Shown here one piece after another: positions 44,721 to 53,116 of a stretch of 64,000 nucleotides of DNA (the first letter of the stretch is position 1; each line of letters opens with the position of its first letter). The notes under the pieces are model-generated. The model made no database searches. It was not told the origin of the DNA and worked only from the letters and a program-made list of their open reading frames with translations. The stretch is from Oscillospiraceae bacterium (GTDB lineage: Bacteria; Bacillota; Clostridia; Oscillospirales; Acutalibacteraceae), in the NCBI GenBank assembly GCA_910574995.1, contig CAJTCS010000001.1:620001-684000 (forward strand). The letters run 5' to 3'. The position numbers were made by a program, and so were the translations under genes.

Positions 44721-45754
44721 AAAGGATGGAGGAGGCTTATACGGAAAAAAGCGGCTGTGCGCCGGAGGCGGTGTCGGATATCGGGCTGCGGCTGCGGGTG
44801 CTGGCCGGGGAGCTGTACCGGTGCCTGGGGGGGATCGAATGGCTGAAGCGGCAGGCGTTCCCCCAAACAGCGGAGGGGGAGTACCTGGACATGCACGGGG
44901 GGCAGCGGGGCGTTGCGCGCCGGAAGGCGGAACGGGCCCGGGGGGAGATTACCTTTACCCGGTATGTGCCCATCACCTTTGACCTGCTTGTGCCGAAGGG
45001 GACCTTGTGCGCCTGCGCCGGGGAAGCGGCGGAGTATGAGACAACGGAAGACGCGGTGCTGGAAGCGGGCCAGCTTTCAGTGAGCGCGCCGGCCCAGGCG
45101 GTGCTGCCCGGGCCAGCGGGGAACGCGGCGCAAGGGTATATCAATACATTGGTAACGCCGGTGGCAGGCATCGAATATGCCAGCAACCGCACCCCCTTTA
45201 CCGGCGGCGCAGGCCAAGAGGAGGACGGGCCTTACCGGGCCCGGGTGCTGGCGGCCTATGCCAGGCCGGTGAACAGCGGGAACGCGGGGTATTACGAGGC
45301 GCTGGCGCTGGAAGTGCCAGGCATTGCCTCGGCCCAGGCGGTGGCCAGCGGTGAGGCCCCCGGCCAGGTAGACCTGTACGTTTGGGGGGAGGGGGCGGCC
45401 CCGGACGAGGGGGCCGTAGCCCAGGTGCAGGCCCTGGCCGACCAAAGGCGGGAGGTGGGGATTGTGGTAACGGTGAAAGCGGCTTCTGCAAAGGCCGTGA
45501 ACATATATGCCTATGTAACGCCCCCAGAGGGCATGGAGCTGGCCGATGTGAAGGGCCCGGGGGAGGCGGCCATAAAGGCGTGGCTGCTGACCAAGGGCGT
45601 GGGGGACCCGGTGTATGTGGCGGACGTCAGCCGGGTGATCCTGGAGGCGGCGCCGGTGACGGGCCTTAGCTATCCGGTAAGCGTAAAAGGCCTTGCGGCC
45701 ACGGCGGGCGTGGCGCCTGTGGCGGGGAGCATCACCCTGGGGAGGTCCACATGA
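44696..45754 (+). CDS. Baseplate J-like protein
   Basis: 352 residues from TTG 44696; typical opening ESYGSILKRMEEAYTEKSGC, then GGIEWLKRQAFPQTAEGEYLDMHGGQRGV and GAGQEEDGPYRARVLAAYARP, GYYEALALEVPGIASAQAVA, all landmarks of the J/gp47/XkdT family. Forms the baseplate arms. The start is inferred by comparison with the family's N-terminus; a GGGGGA lies 9 bases ahead. Confidence 0.8.
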   Translation: MESYGSILKRMEEAYTEKSGCAPEAVSDIGLRLRVLAGELYRCLGGIEWLKRQAFPQTAEGEYLDMHGGQRGVARRKAERARGEITFTRYVPITFDLLVPKGTLCACAGEAAEYETTEDAVLEAGQLSVSAPAQAVLPGPAGNAAQGYINTLVTPVAGIEYASNRTPFTGGAGQEEDGPYRARVLAAYARPVNSGNAGYYEALALEVPGIASAQAVASGEAPGQVDLYVWGEGAAPDEGAVAQVQALADQRREVGIVVTVKAASAKAVNIYAYVTPPEGMELADVKGPGEAAIKAWLLTKGVGDPVYVADVSRVILEAAPVTGLSYPVSVKGLAATAGVAPVAGSITLGRST

Positions 45755-46236
45755 CGGCGGCGGAGCACATGCGCCGGGTGATGGCAGGCTCGGGGGTATA
45801 TATCCTGGACGGGGACACGCCGGTGGACTGGGAACTGGAAGCCTATGGGGCGGGCTTCGCCCTGGTGCAAGAGGCGGCCGAAAACCTGTTGCGGGAGATG
45901 TCCCTGGAAACGGCCCCGGCCGGGCGGCTGGCCCAATGGGAGGCGGGATGGCCGGGAGGCCCCTGCGGCGGCGTCAGCCTGGAGGACAGGCGGGCCATGG
46001 CGGCCCAATGGCTGGCAAGCCGCCCGGGCCCCCTGCTGGCAGGCCAGCTGCCCGGGCTGCTGCTGGCGGCGGGCATACGGGGGGAAGCGGTGGAAGCAAA
46101 CGGGGGGCTGGCCATTACGGCGGAAGCATACCTGATACCGGAAGCGCAGGCGCGGGCAAGGTTGCAAAAGCTGCTGCCGGTGCACATGGGCTGGAGCTTG
46201 GCGGGGGATATGGCAGGCGGGCCTACGGGACGGTAA
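45751..46236 (+). CDS. DUF2313 (XkdU/YmfQ-like) baseplate protein
   Basis: 161 residues after an ATGA overlap with baseplate J. WELEAYGAGFALVQEAAENLLREMSLETAPAGRLAQWEAGW read in parts matches the DUF2313 layout (helical, with a final small beta domain). It is the last gene; tail-fibre and lysis genes that normally follow are absent. Confidence 0.65.
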   Translation: MTAAEHMRRVMAGSGVYILDGDTPVDWELEAYGAGFALVQEAAENLLREMSLETAPAGRLAQWEAGWPGGPCGGVSLEDRRAMAAQWLASRPGPLLAGQLPGLLLAAGIRGEAVEANGGLAITAEAYLIPEAQARARLQKLLPVHMGWSLAGDMAGGPTGR

Positions 46237-46255
46237 ACGCCGGTTTATTAAGCGT

Positions 46256-46269
46256 GCGGCTGCGCCGCC
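46256..46269. repeat. GC-rich palindromic repeat, copy 3 (inverted)
   Basis: GCGGCTGCGCCGCC, reverse complement of the copies at 437 and 13235. Confidence 0.55.
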
Positions 46270-46283
46270 GGGCGGGCATAAAG

Positions 46284-46317
46284 AACGGGAGGGGCTTTTG
46301 CGGCCTCTCCCGTTTTT
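46284..46317 (+). terminator. Rho-independent terminator of the phage-like module
   Basis: AACGGGAG/CTCCCGTT with GGGC..CGGCCT in the loop side, followed by TTTTTT. Confidence 0.8.
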
Positions 46318-46326
46318 TATTGCCTG

Positions 46327-47127
46327 TCAGGCCTGGACGTCCACCGTGGCCGGCACGGGGGCCGCGCCGGCGTCCGCCGTGCTTTGCTGGGCCGTATATT
46401 GCTGGGCCGCGAAAGCCGCGTCCGCCGCAAAGGCGTTGGACAGGGCCTGGGCCTGTTCCCGCAGCTCGGCCCGGGTGGCGGCCAACAGGCTTTGCTGCTG
46501 GCTGTCGGTTACGGCTTCGTGCATATAGCCCCTCTCGCGGAAAGCCCGCATCATTTTGCTGCGGCGCAGCTCGTGTTTCAGCCGCTGGGCGCGCTGGCGC
46601 TCTTTTTCCTTTAGGAGCCGCTTGCGCCGGATCTCCTGGAGCTCTTCCTTTTGGAGGTCGTTTTTCTTTTTCCCCGCCCGGCTTACCGCTTTTTCCAGCT
46701 GCCGCAGGGCCGCCTTGATCTCCTCCGCGTTCTCCGCGTCCGTCCGCAGGGCGGACCGCAGCTGGGCAATCCGCCGGCGGGCGTACCCGGCGGCCATGCC
46801 CACCTGGTTTTTATTCCTGGCCCGGGCCAGGCGGGCATAGGCCTCCAAAGGCGCGTCCCCGTATCGGGGCTTGGTCTTGATCTTTTCCAGCTGCTCCCGG
46901 TGCCGCTGTATCTGCTCTTGGGATTCCCGTATCATTTCCTGCACCGTTTCCCGGTCCCAGTCCGGCTCTGCCTGGCCCGGTGGATTTGGCTGCTGGGCCG
47001 GCTTTTCTGCCGGGGCGGCCGGCCCCGGCGGCCCCGCCGGGCTGTCCCCGGCCTGGGCAGGCGGGAGGGCGGCCTGCTCTTGGCTTGTATAGGCCGGGCC
47101 CATCCCCTGGATTTTCATATCCCCCAT
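46327..47127 (-). CDS. Coiled-coil hypothetical protein
   Basis: 266 residues from ATG 47127 behind AAAGGGGG; longer readings extend into non-coding DNA. Residues 1-70 are Pro/Ala/Gln-rich; residues 75-230 are charged helical coils (VQEMIRESQEQIQRHREQLE; KRLLKEKERQRAQRLKHELRR read in parts) with the aromatic-poor patch KPRYGDAPLEAYARLARA; the tail is Ala/Gln-rich. No TM segment. No family recognised. It sits between the phage module and ylmC; conserved placement near sigG in relatives would need checking. Confidence 0.6.
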   Translation of the reverse strand: MGDMKIQGMGPAYTSQEQAALPPAQAGDSPAGPPGPAAPAEKPAQQPNPPGQAEPDWDRETVQEMIRESQEQIQRHREQLEKIKTKPRYGDAPLEAYARLARARNKNQVGMAAGYARRRIAQLRSALRTDAENAEEIKAALRQLEKAVSRAGKKKNDLQKEELQEIRRKRLLKEKERQRAQRLKHELRRSKMMRAFRERGYMHEAVTDSQQQSLLAATRAELREQAQALSNAFAADAAFAAQQYTAQQSTADAGAAPVPATVDVQA

Positions 47128-47285
47128 TGTAGCGCCCCCTTTGCCTTCCTTGGGGGCTTCCGCGCGGCTTTGCGCGGGCCCCCTAACTCCCTTTATATAG
47201 TATATCGGCAAGGAAGGCGGGCCGCGATAGGCGGCGGGTACAATTATTTTTGGGCCCGCCTGCCGGGGCGTGTGCAAACGGGCGG

Positions 47286-47582
47286 CTACAGCCCCAGCTT
47301 TTCCCAGATACGCTGCAGGAGGCCGGGCTGCTTGGCGGGCGGGGGCTGCCGCCACATTACCAATACCGTGTCCCCGCCGATCAGCTGGATATCCTGCCAG
47401 GGGATAACGGCGTCCGGCTCGCGGCCCAGCAGGCCCAGCAGCCGAAGCCGCCCATACACCACGATGGCGGTAAGGGCGGCGGTGTCCGTGTCCAGCTCAA
47501 TGTCGCTGATAAAGCCCAGCCGGCTGCCGTCCTTCACATTGACGACTTCTTTGTTGCGCAGTTCGCCGATCCTACAGGTCAT
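47286..47582 (-). CDS. YlmC/YmxH family PRC-barrel sporulation protein
   Basis: 98 residues from ATG 47582 (GGAGG 8 bases upstream). TCRIGELRNKEVVNVKDGSRLGFISDIELD is the PRC-barrel motif of YlmC/YmxH proteins, followed by VVYGRLRLLGLLGREPDAVIPW. Normally downstream of sigG in clostridia, as here. Function unclear, sporulation-linked by distribution. Confidence 0.88.
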   Translation of the reverse strand: MTCRIGELRNKEVVNVKDGSRLGFISDIELDTDTAALTAIVVYGRLRLLGLLGREPDAVIPWQDIQLIGGDTVLVMWRQPPPAKQPGLLQRIWEKLGL

Positions 47583-47665
47583 ACGCGCCACCTCCAGGGA
47601 TTCCTACCGTATCCATATGCGCCCCGGCGGCTATGTATGCCCCCGCGGGCGGGGGGCGTGGGCCT

Positions 47666-48157
47666 TTATGCCCGTATCTCCTTCTTGATCTTCCCCAGGG
47701 CGCCCTTCTCCAGCCGGGAAACCTGGGCCTGGGAGATGCCCACCTCGCCGGCCACCTCCATCTGCGTCTTCCCCTCCAGGAACCGCAGGGACAGGATGCG
47801 CTTCTCCCGGTCGCTAAGGCCCCGTATGGCCTGCTTGATGGCGATCTCCTCCAGCCAGTCCTGGTCGTTGCCGTCGCCCACCTGGTCCATGATATAGATG
47901 GCGTCGCCGCCGTCGGAGAACACCGGCTCGTATAGCGAGACGGGCTCTACGATGGCCTCCAGGGCCACCACCACGTCCTCCCGCTTCATGGAAAGGGCCT
48001 GGGAGATCTCCTCGACGGTGGGCTCGCGCCCGCCTTGGGCGGTAAGCTGTTCCTTGCACTGGATGGCCTTGTAGGCTGTGTCCCGCATGCTGCGGCTGAC
48101 CCGTACGGCGTTGTTGTCCCGCAGGAAGCGCCGCACCTCCCCGATGATCATGGGCAT
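47666..48157 (-). pseudogene. sigG: RNA polymerase sporulation sigma-G, 3' part only
   Basis: 163 codons from an ATG inside the gene. The preserved part runs from PMIIGEVRRFLRDNNAVRVSRS through region 3 to region 4 with its helix-turn-helix (KTQMEVAGEVGISQAQVSRLEK). SigG is about 257 residues; the first ~95, coding for core binding and -10 recognition, are absent. Upstream of codon PMIIGE the frame continues only into unrelated sequence that contains the start of the next, oppositely oriented gene. SigG drives late forespore genes, so this fragment alone cannot work as a complete sigma factor. Confidence 0.9.
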
Positions 48158-48193
48158 GACGTTCCCTTGGGGAAAAAGGGAAGGAGGCACAAA

Positions 48194-48772
48194 ATGACCA
48201 GGAAGCAAGCCATTTCCGCAGTCCTCGGCTACTTAGACAAACAGCCCGACTTATCCCCTGACCTCTGCAGGGCAATACTTATTTTGAAGGAAATGCAAAA
48301 TGGGATACCGGGGAAGATTTGGACGGACGAGGCTATCCGGGAGGCCATTGAACGGTTCATGGGGGAACATGGCCGTCCACCAAAAGTCAAGGAGTTGGAT
48401 ACGGTGGAGTATCTGCCTCCCCACCCGGTTGTTGCCCGGCAGTATGGGATGACATCGGGCAGATGGCTGGAGGAAAACTATCCAGGAGCCAAAGGTAGTT
48501 TGTCTGGCCGTTATAAGGGGCTGACGCAGGAAGATTTGAAGGAGATGTTTATAGCAGAGTACCGACGTATCCAGCCAACAAGCGAGGAGGACTTCGACCG
48601 GCGGAGGCAGAAGGGTGTCCCTTGCTGGCATTATGTGGCAAAGGCTCTGGGGGTCAGTAGGTGGAATGAGTTGAGGGAGCTTTGCGGGGTAATGCCAAAG
48701 GAAGGGCGCGGTGGTGAGCGGGTCTTTCTGGTAGATGGGCATGTGCTGGAGGTTGAGCATCACAACGAGTAA
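48194..48772 (+). CDS. Protein with homing-endonuclease-associated (HNH) repeats
   Basis: 192 residues from ATG 48194 after AAGGAGG. Two repeats of the HNH-associated type: IREAIERFMGEHGRPPKVKELD..YGMTSGRWLEENYP (about residues 45-98) and LKEMFIAEYRRIQP..PCWHYVAKALGVSRWNELRELCG (about 115-165). Such repeats are helical DNA-binding modules; no nuclease motif is seen. It is the first gene of the element and starts about 35 bases from the sigG junction. Confidence 0.6.
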   Translation: MTRKQAISAVLGYLDKQPDLSPDLCRAILILKEMQNGIPGKIWTDEAIREAIERFMGEHGRPPKVKELDTVEYLPPHPVVARQYGMTSGRWLEENYPGAKGSLSGRYKGLTQEDLKEMFIAEYRRIQPTSEEDFDRRRQKGVPCWHYVAKALGVSRWNELRELCGVMPKEGRGGERVFLVDGHVLEVEHHNE

Positions 48773-48814
48773 GCTGAATTCTCATTGATTAAAATTTCAT
48801 CACATACAAAGTTG

Positions 48815-48843
48815 CAGCGGCTGGATTTTCTGGCCGCTGTTTA
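48815..48843 (+). terminator. Terminator after the HNH-repeat gene
   Basis: CAGCGGC/GCCGCTG stem, 11-base loop, then TTTATTATTA. Confidence 0.7.
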
Positions 48844-48948
48844 TTATTATGAAGCCTTGGAAGCAAAATATATTTTATAGGATATTAAGATTGTTTGATA
48901 AAATATCAGAAGTGAAAGATAAAAAAGTTAGCACAAGGAGGCGGTACT

Positions 48949-49164
48949 GTGAAAAGAAACGGAACTCTTGTTTATGACAGGGAATCAGACCGAATGGATA
49001 TTTGCTTTGGGCAAGGCGATTATTACGACGGCTTGCATTGTGGGACGCCCTTAGAAGTACAGATAGGAGAAAGCTGGGTACCAACCAGGATAGAGATGGA
49101 TGATGACTGGTATCTGGTTGGCGTCAAAGCAAGTCGATTGGATGGGCTGGTTGTTAGAGTTTGA
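48949..49164 (+). CDS. DUF5348 family protein
   Basis: 71 residues: GTLVYDRESDRMDICFGQGDYYDGLHCGTPLEV read in parts, WVPTRIEMDDDWYLVGV. Matches the small DUF5348 proteins carried by clostridial conjugative elements. Role unknown. Good AAGGAGGCGG upstream. Confidence 0.75.
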   Translation: MKRNGTLVYDRESDRMDICFGQGDYYDGLHCGTPLEVQIGESWVPTRIEMDDDWYLVGVKASRLDGLVVRV

Positions 49165-49176
49165 CAGTGAATCGCT

Positions 49177-49209
49177 GGGCGGCTGCCTTTATGGGGCCGC
49201 CCAATTTTT
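49177..49209 (+). terminator. Terminator after the DUF5348 gene
   Basis: TGGGCGGC/GCCGCCCA stem followed by ATTTTTT. Confidence 0.75.
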
Positions 49210-49242
49210 TATCCTGACATGAAACACAAGGAGGTTCCCGAA

Positions 49243-50326
49243 ATGAAATGCCTGCAAAAGTACCAGTGGGTCAAGCTGCCCCGCAAGTGCCTGCCACGAG
49301 GTAAAGGTATCCTCTCCGCCTGGGCAAAGCTTGCCTCCCGTGCGGCTTTCCGTAAAGGAGTAGCCTCCTACTGCGGCTACAAAAACCCTGTGGAGCCCGG
49401 TATGTGGGCCGGTGGTGTCGTAGGGTTAAAGAGTATCCTGGGTACAAGAAGCCGCTCCAAGGCCCTGGAGACGATGGAAAAGCTCTCCGCACTCGGATAC
49501 CTTACCTACTCCCTGGATAAAGAGACAAAGAAGTTGACCTACCAAATCACTGACTGGGTGGTGAAATGCTCCGGCGCAGCGTGTATGAAAGGAACCGTTT
49601 ACACCACGGATGGCTATGGGTTCCTATGCATGCCTCGAAACATAACCGAACGATTAACACAGCAGCACTACAAATTTGAAGAAGCAGACGCCTGGTTAGA
49701 CCTATGGTGTCATACAGTTTGGGAGGACTCGGACAACGGGTTCTCTTTTTTTTGCGCCTGTTATCCAGTACGGAAAGTATGGCGCTAACCTGACTTTGGA
49801 AACCCTGGGACAGCGCTGGGGCTGGGAAAAGACAAAGGTATGGAGATTTCTGAAGAAGCATGGGGATGCCTTTTCTCTGTATCGTCTGCCCGGCTCGTAT
49901 GGCTGCCTCATTTTTAATAAAGCGTACCCAACCGGTACGGAGGTTTCATTGCCCAACCAGAGGGAAGTTGTGCGCATTTTTAAGGAAATACGCTTTCTTG
50001 GGGCGAATACGCCCAAAGGAAACCAGGGCCAAACACGGTTTGGGAAGCTGGTGGCCTGGTTCAGCAAAAAGTTGAATGAGCTGAAGCACAGCAAACCAGC
50101 GAAAAACAGCCGCGTTGCAGTTTCGGTCCCTATAATACGCGCGTATACTTCTCCTCCTAAGAATTGGAAGAATTGTAAGTTGGACTGCAAGGGTAGTGGT
50201 TATATCCCAGCCCCTGCAAAACTCAGGAGCCACGGGAGCCCTGGGGAAAGTGTGCCTGTTGACCTGACAGAAATCGGAAAGGATTGGTTTGATTATGAAG
50301 AACCGCGAAGAAAATTCAATATATAG
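49243..50326 (+). pseudogene. Replication/DNA-binding-type protein split by a +1 frameshift in a T8 run
   Basis: N-terminal part (49243 to about 49750, from ATG after AAGGAGG) reads KYQWVKLPRKCLPRGKGILSAWAKLAS..; the C-terminal part continues in the next frame with PVIQYGKYGANLTLETLGQRWGWEKTKVWRFLKKHG (in parts), a winged-helix pattern as in element-borne replication initiators. The frames meet at TTCTC followed by eight T (49746-49753); seven T would give one 360-residue protein. Either a disabling mutation, a sequencing error or a slippage site. Confidence 0.65.
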
Positions 50327-50915
50327 CTCAATGGATAAAAAATCACAGGAATTTATCGAAATTCTCGCAAAGCGGGGGATTTTGGGCAATCCTGCCATCA
50401 CAGATGAGAAGGCCCGGGCCGTTAGGCAGCGAAAAGACCGACTCAGTTACCATAACACCTTGCAGCTCCTACAAAATTATCGGACACTGGTGTGGGTAAT
50501 GGACGGCTTCCCGGAGGCGGTGGCCGCAGAGCTGGATATGCCCTTTGAGGACGTAGACGCTCTCCTGGAGCAGATGGATTTGCAGCTGGCCATGGGCAAC
50601 CGGAAGCTGGAAAGCCAGATGGAGGGGGCCAAGAAGACCCGCGTCCTGCTGGACAGGGTCAACGACGCCCTGACTGTCCTCCGGCAGAAGCCGGGGAATG
50701 GCGAGGAGCTATATAAGCTGATCTATCTCACCTACATAGGGCCGGAGACCCTCCGCCATAAAGAACTGCTTTACCGGCTGTCGCTCTCTTCCCGGCAGTA
50801 TTACCGCTATCGTGAGCAGGCCGTTACCATTCTTTCGATTCGATTGTGGTCAGCCCCCGCCGGCGATGTGGATTTTTGGCTGGAAATGCTCACATTTCTG
50901 GAGAGTATTCAATAA
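50295..50915 (+). CDS. Putative ArpU-like/sigma-like regulator
   Basis: 206 residues from ATG 50295, overlapping the frameshifted gene by 32 bases (a TTG at 50289 is also possible). Helical, with KKSQEFIEILAKRGILGNPAIT at the start and a C-terminal segment LRHKELLYRLSLSSRQYYRYREQAV that resembles the DNA-binding end of ArpU/YqaQ-type transcription regulators. Assignment is tentative. Confidence 0.45.
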   Translation: MKNREENSIYSSMDKKSQEFIEILAKRGILGNPAITDEKARAVRQRKDRLSYHNTLQLLQNYRTLVWVMDGFPEAVAAELDMPFEDVDALLEQMDLQLAMGNRKLESQMEGAKKTRVLLDRVNDALTVLRQKPGNGEELYKLIYLTYIGPETLRHKELLYRLSLSSRQYYRYREQAVTILSIRLWSAPAGDVDFWLEMLTFLESIQ

Positions 50916-50945
50916 CATTTTGAGGTCTTTTGGGGTGAAAATCGT

Positions 50946-51413
50946 TTGCCTAAAAATGGAAAAAATGTTGCCGATTCACGTCTATTGACGGGCTGCACCG
51001 ATGACATGACGGCCCTATACTTCTCCTCCCGCAGCGGCGATATGAGCATCCGGGTGGATTCCACGTCCACAACCCGCCAGACCATGGCGGTGGCCCAGCT
51101 CATCGCCCAGTACCGGCAGACCGAGGGCCAGGGCCGTCGGAAGCTTCTTACGCCGGACGAGGTGCTGCGGCTTCCTAACGAGGAACTGCTGTGCGTCATC
51201 CGGGGGTGCAATGTGTTGAAGCTCAAAAAGCTAGACTACACTTTGCACCCCATGGCCAGGGAGTTGAAGAATTGTTCCATTATGGATTACCACCCAGCGC
51301 AGCCGTCTGTGCCCATACCCAAGCCAGAGCGGGAACCCGCTCCCCCAGACCCAGACAAAAAGAAAGCCAAGCCGGGCCTTTACAGCTCGGCAAAGCCACC
51401 TACAGATTTTTAG
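50946..51413 (+). pseudogene. VirD4/TraG coupling protein, C-terminal remnant
   Basis: Residues from TGCTDDMTALYFSSRSGDMS to DYTLHPMARELKN correspond to the last quarter of ICE-type VirD4 ATPases (LLTPDEVLRLPNEELLCVIRG). The Walker motifs and membrane part are missing; upstream sequence is unrelated. Remains of the conjugation machinery. Confidence 0.75.
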
Positions 51414-51426
51414 AAGGAGATAGTGT

Positions 51427-52758
51427 ATGTTTACAGATGATGTTTTATTGCAGGAAACCCAGCCGTCCCAAACCGGGATGGAAATAGAGGGCTCTCCGGT
51501 GGAAGGCGGACTCAGGCACTCCCTGGAAGACCCGCATCCCCAAACCGGCTGGGATTTGTCCGAGGACGGCGAGGAGATGAGGTCTTTCCAACTCGGTTCT
51601 GAGGCAATCCCCCAAACCAGCTCAAAAAGTGGAGATGGATCGGGATTCTTCACGGATCCACGCGATGAGGAGGCTGAAGAACCCCCTCTCCCCCAGACTG
51701 GCTCAAAAATGGCCGAAAATGAGGGAAGCGTGGACCTGAAGGCGCCTGGCGACGCCGTTTTCTCCCAAACCAGGATAAAAAATGACGAGGAGGAGCATGG
51801 ATCTGCAGTGCCTGCGCGCTCCCAGAGCCAGTCTGGGAGGACACCTCCCCAGCGCAGGCGGGTCATGCGCCGCACCCCGGTGCTGGCCATTGGCGACGGC
51901 CCCACCGTGGAAACCGAAGCGGACAAGGCCCGCAGCGACCTGCTCGACCTGGTGGAGTCCCAGAAAACGGGCCGCATCCTCACGGGCACCATCCAGGGCG
52001 TGGAGCGCCCCAAGCCCGAAACGTCCTTGGCAGTCCTGTACCACGGTTCTTTCAAAATTATCATTCCCGCTGAGCAGGCCGTGACTTTGCCCGACGACCG
52101 CCGGGGGCGTTCAGTGGCGGAAATGTACAATTATATGCTCACCAAACGCTTGGGCGCGGAGATAGACTACATCGTGAAGGGCGTGGAGCCGCGGACTGGT
52201 CTGGCAGCCGGGAGCCGTCTGGAGGCCATGGCCGCCAAACGCCGGGAATATTACGGTGCTGACCGGGCGGGAAACCGGCAGATCCACGAGGGAGTCTGCG
52301 CCGAAGCCCGCATCGTGTCGGTCATCCGGGCGGGCATTTTTGTGGAGCTGTTCGGCCTTGAGACGTACATCCCTCTGCGGGAACTGAGCTATCAGCGCTG
52401 GATGGACGCGGGTCTCTACTTCCAGGCAGGCCAGCGGGTGTTGGTAAGGGTACTGGGGGTGGACGCCAGTGACCGGGGATATCCCCGGGTGGTGGCCTCT
52501 GTGAAGCAGGCCGGGGAGAATCCCTACGAAAAGGCGCTCTGGCGGTACTCGGTGGGCAGCTGCTATGTGGGCATGGTAAGCATGGTGGACATCAACGGCG
52601 TTTTCGTGGCGCTGGATGAGGGCGTGGATTGCCTTTGCAGCTACCCCAAGCGCGGCCGGCCGCCCAGAGGGGCCAGGGTCACGGTGCGCATTTTGGGCAT
52701 CAATCGGGAGTCCAACCGTATCTGGGGGGCTATCACCCATATTGCGGCAGCACGATAA
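51427..52758 (+). CDS. S1-domain protein of conjugative elements
   Basis: 443 residues following the VirD4 remnant by 13 bases. Residues 1-130 are acidic and disordered with five spaced copies of a (P/S)QT(G/S) motif; residues 160-290 form a conserved ICE domain (SLAVLYHGSFKIIIPAEQAV); then two S1-like RNA-binding folds, GVCAEARIVSVIRAGIFVELFGLETYIPLREL and VGSCYVGMVSMVDINGVFVALDEGVDCL (read in parts). Similar genes follow virD4 in Tn1549-like elements. Role unknown. Confidence 0.7.
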   Translation: MFTDDVLLQETQPSQTGMEIEGSPVEGGLRHSLEDPHPQTGWDLSEDGEEMRSFQLGSEAIPQTSSKSGDGSGFFTDPRDEEAEEPPLPQTGSKMAENEGSVDLKAPGDAVFSQTRIKNDEEEHGSAVPARSQSQSGRTPPQRRRVMRRTPVLAIGDGPTVETEADKARSDLLDLVESQKTGRILTGTIQGVERPKPETSLAVLYHGSFKIIIPAEQAVTLPDDRRGRSVAEMYNYMLTKRLGAEIDYIVKGVEPRTGLAAGSRLEAMAAKRREYYGADRAGNRQIHEGVCAEARIVSVIRAGIFVELFGLETYIPLRELSYQRWMDAGLYFQAGQRVLVRVLGVDASDRGYPRVVASVKQAGENPYEKALWRYSVGSCYVGMVSMVDINGVFVALDEGVDCLCSYPKRGRPPRGARVTVRILGINRESNRIWGAITHIAAAR

Positions 52759-52789
52759 AAGGCGGAGACAACCGCTCCGCCTTGAACAT

Positions 52790-53116
52790 TTATTCTGAGA
52801 GTTTCTGTAGGGAAACGCATAACTCTGGCAAATCACAGCTAATGATTTCCCAGACAAGATGCAGATTCACACCCTCGTAGTCATGCACGATACGGTTCCG
52901 CAAGCCATACATTTCCTTCCATGGAACTTCCGGATGGGTACTGGAAAAGTCATTATCTATTAGGCGGCACAGTTCCCCTAACTGGCTGAGATTGAAAACA
53001 CAAGCTTCTACCAGCACACTGTCATTGGAAAAACTGCTGTAAGTCTTTCCATCGCAATAGCGTATCACTTTTTTGGCGTAGGCCAGCATCTTTTGGATGA
53101 TAACATTATTTCTCAT
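52790..53116 (-). CDS. hepT: HepT-like HEPN toxin
   Basis: 108 residues, helical HEPN fold with the RNase motif Rx4-6H in GLRNRIVHDYEGVN and the conserved FNLSQLGELCRLI helix. Toxin half of a MntA-HepT pair: cuts or modifies tRNA until its antitoxin AMPylates it. Overlaps the mntA gene by 11 bases. Confidence 0.88.
   Translation of the reverse strand: MRNNVIIQKMLAYAKKVIRYCDGKTYSSFSNDSVLVEACVFNLSQLGELCRLIDNDFSSTHPEVPWKEMYGLRNRIVHDYEGVNLHLVWEIISCDLPELCVSLQKLSE

Noticed and set aside
46651-47688. 345-codon plus-strand frame opposite the coiled-coil gene and ylmC
   Set aside because: No ribosome site and no family; opposite genes are better supported.
47990-48208. Intact short sigma factor starting at TTG 48208
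   Set aside because: The extra residues read through the ribosome site and start of the opposite gene and do not match sigma region 2; the gene is a truncation.
51661-51720. LPQTG as a sortase sorting signal
   Set aside because: It is internal, with no following membrane helix and no signal peptide in the protein.
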